Shown in pieces: positions 31,906 through 40,246 of a DNA stretch of 45,775 nt; position 1 is the stretch's first letter; every line of letters starts with the position of its first letter. The stretch covers positions 1 to 45,775 of the forward strand of contig CAMNNQ010000173.1 in the NCBI GenBank assembly GCA_946545645.1, given 5' to 3'. Made by a program: the position numbers and the translations under genes. The DNA comes from an uncultured Clostridia bacterium (GTDB lineage Bacteria; Bacillota; Clostridia; Oscillospirales; Ruminococcaceae). Under the pieces are notes generated by a model. That model made no database searches. It saw only the letters and a program-made list of their open reading frames with translations, and had not been told where the DNA came from.

Positions 31906-33442
31906 GATATTCCTTCTCGGTGTTGATGTTCCAGATCGCCGATCTGTCGCGGTCACCATTTACGACAGCGCGGGCGGCGCAGATGCCTGTAAGCATAGAA
32001 TGATCCATATTGTTATAGCGGTGCTGGCCGTTCCTGCCGACGCAGAAGAGGTTTTCGTGGCTGTCCAGAAACTTTACAAGGATATCAAAATGCTTGTAGG
32101 TATCGAAATATGCGGGATAAGCTTTCTTTACACGCTCTCTGTGTGAATCGAGGACAGCGCCTTTCTTTATGACGCCCATCCTGATAAGCTCCTTGACAGC
32201 GAAGCGGACACATTCCTTCTCGGACATATTCCAGAAACTGTCTCCCTCCGAGCAGAAGTATTCCAGCCCTATCCATACTGTATTCTCTGCATCCCTGACC
32301 AGATAAGGCGACCAGTTGTTGAAGATCTGTATCCTTCCCAGCTTTACGCCCTTATCCTGAACATAGATCCAGCAATCGGGGACAATATTTCCGAGGGTCT
32401 TGATATTGGTCTTGTTCCGGAGCTCCAGCTTGTTGACCAGCAGCCCGACAGTAACGAAATCCCGGTAGGGGAGACCTCCTGCGATCTTTCTGATCTTGTC
32501 GCAGACCTTTTCGCCTTTTATAGAAGCGACGAGATCCTTGACGGGCATAGATGAGATGAACACATCGCCGAAGATAGTTTTCTCTCCCTGGGGAGTCTCG
32601 CAGACGACAGCCTTTATCTTCTTACCCTCGACAATTATATTCTTTACCCGGTGCTCCATAAGCAGCTCGGCGCCCATTTCGCAGGCCTTGTCCGCTGCCA
32701 GCTCCCAGAGCTGCCCGGGGCCGTATTTAGGGTACCAGAACTGCTCGATCAGCGAGGTCTCGACCTTGCCGGATTTGATATGGAACAGCTTTCTGAACAT
32801 ATCCTTTATCACAGCGATGATAGAGAGGCCCTTGACTCTCTGGGCGCCCCAGTCAGCGGAGATCTCACGGGGATGTCTGCCCCAGAGCTTCTCGGTATAG
32901 CCCTCGAAGAACATGGAATAGAGCACCTTGCCGAAGCGGTTGATATAGAAATTCTCCAGATTAGTTTCCGGCTTCTTGAAAACACAGCTCTTGAGGTAGC
33001 TCATCCCGGCTTTGAAGGTCGTTGCGAAGCCCATATTCTTTATGGTCTCCGGCTTCAGGGATACGGGATAATCAAAGAATTTCTTATCGTAATATATACG
33101 CGAAACGCGCTCGCGTATCAGCATGACATTATCCTCAGCCTCCGGGTCGGGGCCGCCCTTTTGCAGAGGCTTGCTCCTGCCCAGCTTTATATCGTCGAAG
33201 GAATCCTTCCCCTGGACAGGCATGAGCTCGCTCCACCAGTTCATTACCTCTTCCGATTTGGAGAAGAACCTGTGCCCGCCGATATCCATGCGGTTGCCGT
33301 TATAGCGGACGGTCTGGGAGATGCCTCCGATACGGTCGGAGCCTTCGACTATGGTAACGCTTATATCCTTATCCTGCCTCAGCAGCTCGACTGCTGCCGT
33401 AAGGCCGGCCGGGCCGGCTCCTATAACAACTGCTTTTTTCAT
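31880..33442 (-). CDS. FAD-dependent NAD(P)-binding oxidoreductase, UDP-galactopyranose mutase/amine oxidase-like
   Basis: A 520-aa flavoprotein. The N-terminal Rossmann FAD motif [15 protein letters not shown] and the second [14 protein letters not shown] block are intact. The C-terminal region has [15 protein letters not shown], a segment seen in the protoporphyrinogen-oxidase-like group next to glycosyltransferases. It is not a typical UGM in length or ligand motifs, so a sugar-nucleotide or polyprenyl-linked sugar reaction is only a guess. Start is MKKAVV at 33442 after AGAGAGGGG. It is first in the run with the GT-C and RlmD-type genes, under the minus-strand promoter at 33492-33520. Confidence 0.8.
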   Translation of the reverse strand: MKKAVVIGAGPAGLTAAVELLRQDKDISVTIVEGSDRIGGISQTVRYNGNRMDIGGHRFFSKSEEVMNWWSELMPVQGKDSFDDIKLGRSKPLQKGGPDPEAEDNVMLIRERVSRIYYDKKFFDYPVSLKPETIKNMGFATTFKAGMSYLKSCVFKKPETNLENFYINRFGKVLYSMFFEGYTEKLWGRHPREISADWGAQRVKGLSIIAVIKDMFRKLFHIKSGKVETSLIEQFWYPKYGPGQLWELAADKACEMGAELLMEHRVKNIIVEGKKIKAVVCETPQGEKTIFGDVFISSMPVKDLVASIKGEKVCDKIRKIAGGLPYRDFVTVGLLVNKLELRNKTNIKTLGNIVPDCWIYVQDKGVKLGRIQIFNNWSPYLVRDAENTVWIGLEYFCSEGDSFWNMSEKECVRFAVKELIRMGVIKKGAVLDSHRERVKKAYPAYFDTYKHFDILVKFLDSHENLFCVGRNGQHRYNNMDHSMLTGICAARAVVNGDRDRSAIWNINTEKEYHEEKRSAQ

Positions 33443-33491
33443 AATACCCCTCTCTATCTGCCGCCCAGCGGCTGTATTTATACCTATTATA

Positions 33492-33520
33492 ATTATACCA
33501 ATTATTTCGCTGAAAGTCAA
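33492..33520 (-). promoter_or_regulatory. Minus-strand promoter of the FAD/GT-C/rlmD run
   Basis: On the minus strand TTGACT (33520-33515), a 17-nt spacer and TATAAT (33497-33492). It lies back-to-back with the valS promoter. Confidence 0.8.
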
Positions 33521-33568
33521 CAATAAATGAACAATTTGAGACCTCTGTCCAAATATCCCTCTGCCCCC

Positions 33569-33597
33569 TTGACTTTAAGGGGAAAATGTGAGATAAT
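33569..33597 (+). promoter_or_regulatory. valS promoter
   Basis: TTGACT (33569-33574), a 17-nt spacer and GATAAT (33592-33597). The -35 lies inside a CCCCTT-gacttt-AAGGGG inverted repeat (33565-33582), which could bind a regulator. Confidence 0.7.
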
Positions 33598-33635
33598 TAA
33601 CCTGTATACGACTTTTCACGAAAGGATGCAAGGCT

Positions 33636-33710
33636 ATGACAGAACGCAATATGACTTATCCCGCATACGCCATGAAGGAGCGAGTGATCCTGCCCTGCGG
33701 GGCTTTCTGA
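33636..33710 (+). CDS. Candidate small leader ORF upstream of valS
   Basis: A 24-codon frame from ATG 33636 to TGA 33710, with AAGGA 9 nt upstream. The predicted peptide begins MTERNMTYPAY and has only one valine, so it is not an obvious valine-sensing leader peptide. The 130-nt valS leader lacks a T-box (no AGGGTGGNACCGCG-like motif). Could be translated but unregulated, or chance. Confidence 0.3.
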   Translation: MTERNMTYPAYAMKERVILPCGAF

Positions 33711-33744
33711 GATCTAAAGATGAAAAAACGAAAGGACGATATAA

Positions 33745-36363
33745 ATGAAAAAAGAACTTGCAAAGACCTATGAGCCCAAGGATTTTGAGGACAGGATATA
33801 TAAGATGTGGCTCGACGGGGGCTATTTCAAGGCAGACGTTGATTCCAAAAAGCCTCCCTATTCGATAGTTATCCCCCCTCCGAACATCACAGGTCAGCTC
33901 CACATGGGGCACGCGCTTGACAACACCCTGCAGGATATCCTTATCCGCTGGAAGAGAATGTCGGGCTTTGAAGCATTATGGGTGCCCGGTACTGACCATG
34001 CTTCCATAGCTACAGAGGCAAAGATCGTTGAGGCTATGAGGAAAGAGGGCATCACCAAGGACGATATCGGAAGAGACAAGTTCCTTGAACGTGCATGGGA
34101 TTGGAGAAAGCAGTACGGCGGAAGGATTGTTGAACAGCTCAAAAAGCTGGGTACATCCTGCGATTGGTCGAGAGAGCGCTTCACCATGGACGAGGGCTGC
34201 TCCAAGGCAGTAAAGGAAGTATTCGTAAACTACTACAACAAGGGCCTCATCTACAGAGGCGAGAGGATCATTAACTGGTGTCCTCACTGCCTTACCTCTA
34301 TCTCCAACGCTGAGGTTAACTACGAAGATCAGGCCGGTCATTTCTGGCATCTGAAATATCCTCTGAAAGACGGTTCGGGCTTTGTAGAACTTGCTACCAC
34401 ACGGCCTGAGACACTGCTGGGAGATACCGCCGTTGCAGTAAACCCCAAGGACGAAAGATACAAGGACATAGTAGGCAAGATGCTGATCCTCCCTCTCGTA
34501 GGAAGAGAGATCCCCGTTGTAGCCGACAGCTATGTAGATATGGAATTCGGTACGGGCGTTGTTAAGATCACTCCCGCACATGACCCCAACGATTTCGAGG
34601 TAGGCAGAAGACACGATCTGCCTGTTATAAACGTTCTCACAGAGGATGCGAAGATCGTTGACGATTATCCCGCTTATGCAGGAATGGACAGATACGAGGC
34701 AAGAAAGAAGATCGTTGAAGACCTGGAAGCAGGCGGGTTCCTCGCTTATACCGAAGAGCACGAGCACAATGTAGGCACCTGCTACCGCTGCGGAACGACT
34801 GTTGAGCCGAGAGTATCGCTGCAGTGGTTCGTAAAGATGGAGGAGCTTGCAAAGCCTGCTATCAAGGCTGTTGAGGACGGGGATATCAGGTTCGTTCCCG
34901 ACCGATTCTCGAAAAACTACTTCAACTGGATGAACGATATCAGAGACTGGTGCATATCCCGTCAGCTCTGGTGGGGCCACAGGATACCTGCTTTCTACTG
35001 CGATGACTGCGGCGAAACTGTAGTTACAAAGGAAGACAGCGCAGTTTGCCCGAAGTGCGGCAAGCCTATGAGACAGGACCCGGACACCCTCGATACCTGG
35101 TTCTCCTCCGCGCTTTGGCCTTTCTCAGTAATGGGCTGGCCGGAAAAGACCCCCGATCTTGAAAAGTTCTATCCCACAAACACCCTTGTTACAGGTTATG
35201 ATATCATCACCTTCTGGGTAAGCCGTATGATCGTTGCGGGTATGGAATACATGAAAGAAAAGCCTTTCTCTACGGTACTCATCCACGGCCTTGTGAGAGA
35301 TGCAGAGGGCAGAAAGATGTCGAAGTCGCTCGGCAACGGCATCGATCCGCTTGAAGTCATCGACAACTACGGCGCAGATGCACTGAGATTCATGCTTGCA
35401 AACGGAAATGCTCCCGGAAACGATATGCGTTTCATCGAGGATAAGGTAAAGGCAAGCAGGAACTTCGCCAACAAGGTCTGGAATGCGGCGCGGTTCATAA
35501 TGATGAACCTCCCCGAGGGCTTCAGAGCCGATAAGCTCCCCGAAAATATGAGCGCTGAGGATAAGTGGGTAGTTTCCAGGTTCAACACCCTTGCAAAAGA
35601 GATAAACACCAATCTTGAAGCCTTTGAGCTGGGCGTAGCAGTCCAGAAGCTCTATGACTTTATCTGGGACGTTTACTGCGATTGGTATATCGAGCTGACC
35701 AAGCCCCGCATCGCGGCAGGCGGCGAGACAGCTCTTACCGCGCAGACAGTCCTTGTCTGGGTAATGAAGGGTATGCTGAAGCTGCTGCATCCCTTTATGC
35801 CCTACATTACCGAAGAGATCTGGCAGGCTCTGGTCGATGACGGCTCTGCTATCATCGTAAGCGATTTTCCTGTATACGACGAGGCTCTCTGCTTCGCCGG
35901 GGATGAAGAGAAGTTTGAAAAGATCATCGCTGCTATCAAGGCTGTAAGAGCTACAAGGACAGAGATGAATGTTGCGCCCTCGGTAAAGGCCAAGCTTTAC
36001 ATCGAGACAGCGCAGCCTGAGATCTTCGAGGCCGGCAGGATGTTCTTCGAGAGGCTGGCTTCCGCTTCCGAGATCGATATCGCAGACAAGTGGGAGATAC
36101 CGGATTGTGTTAATGTAGTCACCGATTCGGCGCGTATCTTTATCCCGCTGTCGGATATAGTAGACAAGGAGAAGGAGCTGGCGCGTCTCGCCAAGGAGAA
36201 GGCTGCGGCTCAGAAGGATATCGATTTCCTCTCCTCGAAGCTGAACAATCAGGGCTTTATCGCCAAGGCTCCTGCACAGCTCATCGAAGCTCAGAAGCAG
36301 AAGCTGGCAAAAGCCGAGGAAAAGCTCGCAAAGATAGAGGAGTCGATCAAGGCTCTGAAATGA
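33745..36363 (+). CDS. valS: Valyl-tRNA synthetase
   Basis: An 872-aa class Ia synthetase that charges tRNA-Val. The HIGH motif is PPNITGQLHMGHAL near residue 40-53, and the KMSKS motif is GRKMSKSLGNG. The editing domain and the zinc-binding cysteines (CDDCGE .. CPKCGKP) are present. A C-terminal coiled coil (last ~65 residues) is typical of bacterial ValRS. Length is normal. The start has CGAAAGGA upstream. It is a monocistronic housekeeping gene with its own promoter and a terminator. Confidence 0.97.
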   Translation: MKKELAKTYEPKDFEDRIYKMWLDGGYFKADVDSKKPPYSIVIPPPNITGQLHMGHALDNTLQDILIRWKRMSGFEALWVPGTDHASIATEAKIVEAMRKEGITKDDIGRDKFLERAWDWRKQYGGRIVEQLKKLGTSCDWSRERFTMDEGCSKAVKEVFVNYYNKGLIYRGERIINWCPHCLTSISNAEVNYEDQAGHFWHLKYPLKDGSGFVELATTRPETLLGDTAVAVNPKDERYKDIVGKMLILPLVGREIPVVADSYVDMEFGTGVVKITPAHDPNDFEVGRRHDLPVINVLTEDAKIVDDYPAYAGMDRYEARKKIVEDLEAGGFLAYTEEHEHNVGTCYRCGTTVEPRVSLQWFVKMEELAKPAIKAVEDGDIRFVPDRFSKNYFNWMNDIRDWCISRQLWWGHRIPAFYCDDCGETVVTKEDSAVCPKCGKPMRQDPDTLDTWFSSALWPFSVMGWPEKTPDLEKFYPTNTLVTGYDIITFWVSRMIVAGMEYMKEKPFSTVLIHGLVRDAEGRKMSKSLGNGIDPLEVIDNYGADALRFMLANGNAPGNDMRFIEDKVKASRNFANKVWNAARFIMMNLPEGFRADKLPENMSAEDKWVVSRFNTLAKEINTNLEAFELGVAVQKLYDFIWDVYCDWYIELTKPRIAAGGETALTAQTVLVWVMKGMLKLLHPFMPYITEEIWQALVDDGSAIIVSDFPVYDEALCFAGDEEKFEKIIAAIKAVRATRTEMNVAPSVKAKLYIETAQPEIFEAGRMFFERLASASEIDIADKWEIPDCVNVVTDSARIFIPLSDIVDKEKELARLAKEKAAAQKDIDFLSSKLNNQGFIAKAPAQLIEAQKQKLAKAEEKLAKIEESIKALK

Positions 36364-36382
36364 CTGCGAATTAAAATGCTGC

Positions 36383-36420
36383 ACAGCCTGATCCTCCGGA
36401 AGATCGGGCTGTGTTTTGTT
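36383..36420 (+). terminator. valS terminator
   Basis: ACAGCCTGATC (36383-36393) pairs with GATCGGGCTGT (36402-36412), one G-U, followed by GTTTTGTTT. Confidence 0.85.
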
Positions 36421-36454
36421 TATTCCGGTATGATACAGATCAATGCTGATCCTC

Positions 36455-36486
36455 TTTAAGTTATTTTAAACCTCACGCTCTATAAT
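36455..36486 (+). promoter_or_regulatory. Possible promoter of the GT2-GtrA operon
   Basis: TATAAT at 36481-36486 is perfect, but no good -35 is at 17 nt; TTTAAG (36455-36460) is 20 nt upstream. Weak or activator-dependent. Confidence 0.4.
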
Positions 36487-36544
36487 GAGATCAAAGATCA
36501 GAAGATGGCCGGGTCTTTACCGACCGGGAAGGAGCTTGAGAACT

Positions 36545-37597
36545 ATGGAAAAAAAGAACAGAAGGATCGCCCTGATACCCGCATATATGCCTTCGGACAA
36601 TCTTGCCGGGCTTGCACAGGAGCTTAAAGAGCAGGGATGCTCGGTCGTGGTCGTCGATGACGGCAGCGGCAGCGAATACACTCATGTCTTTGAAAAATGC
36701 ACCGAAAGCTCGGTAGTCCTCGTTCATAAGTACAACAAGGGCAAGGGAGCTGCATTAAAGACAGGCCTGCATTTTATCTCAAAGACCTTTGAACCGCCCT
36801 ATACTGTCGTAACTCTTGATGCCGACGGTCAGCACAGCGTAAAGGATGCCCTGCGGGTCAGCGAAGAAGCTGAAAATCACCCTGCCGCGCTGGTGCTGGG
36901 GTGCAGGAGCTTCAAGGGAACGGATGTAAAAGTCCCCAGGAAGAGCCTGCTGGGAAACAAGATAACCAAGACAGTATTCAAGCTGTCTTCCGGCCTGAAT
37001 GTCAGCGACACTCAGACAGGCCTCCGCGCCTTTTCCGACAGGCAGATACAGTGGATGTGCAGCATAGGCGGCGAGCGCTACGAATATGAGATGAACGTCC
37101 TTATGGAATGTGCCGGAGAGGACACCGAGATCAGAGAGATCCCCATCGAGACTATCTATATCGACAATAATTCCTCCTCCCATTTCCGCCCTGTCGGAGA
37201 TTCGGCAAGGATATACAAGGAGATCATCAAGTTCTCGGCATCATCGCTGATCTGCTTTGCACTGGATTATTTGCTCTTCTGTCTGTTTTCGATCCTCACA
37301 GGGCAGCTCGTGGTCTCTAATATCTCTGCAAGAGTTTTCAGCGCCGCCGCGAATTTCGAGCTGAACAGGCGGGTCGTTTTCGGGAGCAAAAAGTCGGCAG
37401 GAAAGTCTGCTGCGCAGTATTTTGCGCTGGCAGTATTCATCCTCGTATGCAACACACTGCTGCTGAAGCTCTTGGTAACAGTTACACCCATCGGGCGCTA
37501 CGCCGCTAAGCTCATCACCGAGACTGCTATGTTCGTGCTGAGCTGGACTGTCCAGAAAACAGTTATTTTCAGAAGGAAGGAAGAAATTTCCGAATGA
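36545..37597 (+). CDS. GT2 glycosyltransferase fused to GtrA-like membrane domain
   Basis: A 350-aa two-domain protein. Residues 1-225 form a GT-A glycosyltransferase family 2 domain with VVVVDDGS (D38-D39) and the DxD-like motif DADGQH (92-97), similar to dolichyl-phosphate mannose synthase-like enzymes. Residues about 230-345 form a GtrA-like domain with four membrane helices, thought to help move polyprenyl-linked sugars. It probably makes a polyprenyl-phosphate sugar donor (inference), a possible donor for the GT-C enzyme at 30136-31905. Start ATG 36545 has AAGGAG 10 nt upstream. Stop overlaps the next gene start (ATGA). Confidence 0.88.
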   Translation: MEKKNRRIALIPAYMPSDNLAGLAQELKEQGCSVVVVDDGSGSEYTHVFEKCTESSVVLVHKYNKGKGAALKTGLHFISKTFEPPYTVVTLDADGQHSVKDALRVSEEAENHPAALVLGCRSFKGTDVKVPRKSLLGNKITKTVFKLSSGLNVSDTQTGLRAFSDRQIQWMCSIGGERYEYEMNVLMECAGEDTEIREIPIETIYIDNNSSSHFRPVGDSARIYKEIIKFSASSLICFALDYLLFCLFSILTGQLVVSNISARVFSAAANFELNRRVVFGSKKSAGKSAAQYFALAVFILVCNTLLLKLLVTVTPIGRYAAKLITETAMFVLSWTVQKTVIFRRKEEISE

Positions 37598-38628
37598 AGA
37601 AACAGAAAAAGCCTTTTCTCTTCGCGATGATATACAGCTTGCTGCTGGTAGGCTTTACGGCTTATGTTATGCTGGATACTTTTATCATTCCCCAGGCAGA
37701 GAGCAGGAACGCCGGGACGGCTGACTATTCGCTCTTTGAAGGGATAGAAGAAAAGCCTCTGGAGACCGCCGGGGACGAGAAGGCAAAGGAGACCGCCGCA
37801 AGCAGCAAGACCGGATCCGGCAGCCGCTCAAAACAGAGATCCTCGAAAAACGGCTCCGCGAATACAGCAACCTCCGCAGAAGAAGTGCCGCAGGAGAGTA
37901 AGAGCTATGAGAGCTATTCCGACGATAATATAAGCATAACTCTCAGCGAGTATTACGAATACGACACTGCGATCTATGTCGCAGATGTAAGGCTCAGCTC
38001 TGCAAAATATCTCAGGACCGCCTTCGCCGGTGATACCTACGGCAAGAATATCACAGACGAGACCTCCGATACCGCTGAAAATAACAGTGCCATCCTGGCT
38101 GTCAACGGCGACTATTACGGCGCCCGCGAGAATGGCTATGTCATACGGAACGGTGTCCTCTACCGTGATATCGAAAGCGAGGATACGGATGTCCTCTGCA
38201 TCTATCCCGACGGACATTTTGAGATAACCGACAGCAGCGAGAAGTCTGCTCAGCAGCTTGTGGATGAAGATGTATGGCAGGCCTTCACCTTCGGCCCTGG
38301 GCTCCTGGAGGAAGGCGAGATAACTGTCAGCGAGAAGGATGAAGTCGGCAGAGCTATGGCCAGCAACCCTCGCACAGCTTTAGGTATGATCGACGACCTG
38401 CACTATGTCTTTGTAGTCTCGGACGGCAGGACAAGTGAGAGCGCAGGGCTGTCGCTTTATCAGTTGGCGGAATTCATGAAAAAGCTGGGAGTTCAGACAG
38501 GCTATAATCTTGACGGCGGCGGGTCATCGACTCTTTACTACAACGGCGAGGTCATCAATAACCCGACAAGCAACGGCAAGAGCTTCAAGGAGAGGAAGGT
38601 GAGCGACATTGTTTACATCGGTCATTGA
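37594..38628 (+). CDS. Phosphodiester glycosidase (NAGPA-family) membrane-anchored protein
   Basis: A 344-aa protein with an N-terminal membrane anchor (about 7-28), a Ser/Lys/Ala-rich linker to about residue 110, and an extracytoplasmic NAGPA-like (DUF2233) domain. The signature is YNLDGGGSSTLYYNG near residues 305-319, together with NGDYYGA near 170. Family members cleave phosphodiester-linked sugars, or act in exopolysaccharide biosynthesis. It overlaps the GT2-GtrA gene by 4 nt and the next gene by 20 nt, so a shared envelope-glycan role is likely. Substrate unknown. Confidence 0.85.
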   Translation: MKKQKKPFLFAMIYSLLLVGFTAYVMLDTFIIPQAESRNAGTADYSLFEGIEEKPLETAGDEKAKETAASSKTGSGSRSKQRSSKNGSANTATSAEEVPQESKSYESYSDDNISITLSEYYEYDTAIYVADVRLSSAKYLRTAFAGDTYGKNITDETSDTAENNSAILAVNGDYYGARENGYVIRNGVLYRDIESEDTDVLCIYPDGHFEITDSSEKSAQQLVDEDVWQAFTFGPGLLEEGEITVSEKDEVGRAMASNPRTALGMIDDLHYVFVVSDGRTSESAGLSLYQLAEFMKKLGVQTGYNLDGGGSSTLYYNGEVINNPTSNGKSFKERKVSDIVYIGH

Positions 38629-39046
38629 TGAGAGACGAAAAAGGCTGCTGCACAGTGCTCTGGGCGAGCTGATCGGAGCCGGCTTCTGTGCGGTGTTCGG
38701 GATGATCTATGAACTGTTCAGCCACGAGGTCTACTCTTACTACATGATCTATGCTTTCATGTTCCCGCTGGCGGGAGGGATACTCCTGCTCATCAAAGCG
38801 CTGATAGGGAAAAAGCTGCCGGGGAGAAAGTTTATAAACTGCTTCAACGCCGCTTCTGCAACACTGACTTTGGGCTCTGTATCAATGGGAGTAGTTGAGA
38901 TCTACGGCAGCACAAATAAGCTGCTGATGATATATCAGATAGCAGGAGGGATAATGTCGCTGGCAGCAGCGTTCTTCTACATCAAAGAAAGCAAGGATCT
39001 CGTATCCTCAGAAGAACCGTCTGTGCCCGTTCACGCCGAAGGCTGA
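38609..39046 (+). CDS. Small four-helix membrane protein, unknown
   Basis: A 145-aa protein with about four membrane helices (roughly 18-35, 42-63, 80-97 and 105-127) and a charged C-terminal tail. It starts within the upstream gene at TTG 38609, 5 nt after AAGGTGAG, so it is translationally coupled. I do not recognise a family. Its position suggests an accessory role to the GT2-GtrA/NAGPA pair. Confidence in coding is moderate because the start is TTG and the reading frame is short; hydrophobic pattern and ribosome site support it. Confidence 0.7.
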   Translation: MFTSVIDERRKRLLHSALGELIGAGFCAVFGMIYELFSHEVYSYYMIYAFMFPLAGGILLLIKALIGKKLPGRKFINCFNAASATLTLGSVSMGVVEIYGSTNKLLMIYQIAGGIMSLAAAFFYIKESKDLVSSEEPSVPVHAEG

Positions 39047-39067
39047 AAGCCCCGAAAGCGCAGGGGG

Positions 39068-39155
39068 GCAGATCAAGACCCGAAACGCAGTTTTGCAAAA
39101 GTTGCTGCATAAAAAACAAAGGGAGACCGACCGTGGTCTCCCTTTATTGGTTATG
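39068..39155. repeat. Dispersed repeat with bidirectional terminator core, copy 2 (stem 39118-39145)
   Basis: AAAGGGAGACC (39118-39128) pairs with GGTCTCCCTTT (39135-39145). The core and left flank (GCAGATC .. CGCA .. GCTGCAT) match copy 1 at 3448-3556. It separates the convergent GT2 operon and the DHHW/MBOAT operon, serving both strands (on the minus strand a GTTTTTTATG run follows). Confidence 0.75.
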
Positions 39156-39181
39156 AGAAAAACAGTATCTGTCAGAACAGA

Positions 39182-40246
39182 TCAGCAGAACTGACTTACA
39201 TCGTACAGCATGAGTATCTGATCGTAGCTGTCTACATCGACAAGATCTTCTATGCTCTTGTCAGTGAGCTGTTCCGGGTCTATAAGGGTTATCTCGCTGT
39301 AATGCGGGGTCAGGAACGGAACGAACATATTAGCGTATCTGCCCTTAATCATAAGGAGACGCGGCGCATCTCTGTTCGAGGTCTTGATGGTGTAGCGCTC
39401 GAAGGAGTTGCCCCCGAGGAAGACATCCAGCTTGTCTTCGGTCGCAAGCGCCGGAGTGTAGTAGATCGAGGAGGAGTTGAATTCCTCTCCCTCAGAGATC
39501 GCAGAAAAGCTGGTAACAAAGCTGCCGTTCTTGTTGCGGAAAATGTTGATGAAATCCGAGCGCACTGTGCTGCAATAGGTCTCCTTGTAGAGGTCGCCGT
39601 AAAAATCCCTGTCGGCATATTCAAGATCGTAGCTGGAAAGCCCCAGAGGGGAGAAACCCAGCTTTCTGATGACCTTGCTGTATACCGTGTAGGCGCCGTA
39701 TTCCGTCCAGCGGTCGTCGGTGCGGAAGTAGACATAATCGTCCCTGGCCGAAAAAAGCGGATTGTAGGCATCGAGTGTTTGTATACGCCCGTCAAGGCTG
39801 AAATACAGGTCGTCGATGAGCTTCTGCTGGTCGAGAGCGTTGATTATCATCGGGAGCTGCTGAGAGTATATGCCCGATGCCGTCGGCACTACCAGAACAA
39901 ATATGTTCGATCTCTCGTGCCTTGCGGCAAAATCGTTGATCTTCGTGACTTTCTCTGCGACTTTTTTATCGTCGGCCTTGCTGATTATTTCGATAAGTCC
40001 GTTGTCGGAAACATATACGCTGCCGATCATATTCTGGCCGGCGGCAGTTATCATAGTCGAGTAGAGCGAGCGCCAGTTTGCCATCAGCGGGAAGCTCTTT
40101 CTGACATAATCCTCAGCAAGCTTGGGGAAAGATCTTTCCGTCGGCTTCGGCGGCTTCTCATTGGAGAGGATAAAGGTCGATACTGCGAACATACACACGA
40201 ATGTGAAAAAGAGCGCCGCAGTAATGATATTCAGAGCTTTTTTCAT
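39182..40246 (-). CDS. DHHW/AlgX-like SGNH-fold protein lacking catalytic residues
   Basis: A 354-aa protein with an N-terminal membrane anchor (about 5-25) and an extracytoplasmic domain aligning with the DHHW/AlgJ-AlgX family of SGNH acyltransferases. The block YFRTDDRWTEYGAY matches the TDHHWTxxGAY motif but has D177-D178-R179-W180, so the D-x-H histidine is Arg. The block KGRYANMFVPFLTPHYSEI matches GDSxANxFVPFLxxHFSEI but has K301-G302-R303, so the GDS serine is Arg. Both catalytic positions are therefore lost. The start ATG 40246 overlaps the MBOAT stop (ATGA) and follows GGGAGGT. Likely a structural or binding partner, or it has another activity. Confidence 0.82.
   Translation of the reverse strand: MKKALNIITAALFFTFVCMFAVSTFILSNEKPPKPTERSFPKLAEDYVRKSFPLMANWRSLYSTMITAAGQNMIGSVYVSDNGLIEIISKADDKKVAEKVTKINDFAARHERSNIFVLVVPTASGIYSQQLPMIINALDQQKLIDDLYFSLDGRIQTLDAYNPLFSARDDYVYFRTDDRWTEYGAYTVYSKVIRKLGFSPLGLSSYDLEYADRDFYGDLYKETYCSTVRSDFINIFRNKNGSFVTSFSAISEGEEFNSSSIYYTPALATEDKLDVFLGGNSFERYTIKTSNRDAPRLLMIKGRYANMFVPFLTPHYSEITLIDPEQLTDKSIEDLVDVDSYDQILMLYDVSQFC

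Noticed and set aside
33598..33744. T-box riboswitch for valS
   Set aside because: No AGGGTGGNACCGCG-like T-box sequence or antiterminator fold; only a short ORF and an inverted repeat are seen.
35125..36384. Antisense frame of 419 aa opposite valS
   Set aside because: Mirror of the valS codons with no known domain or promoter.
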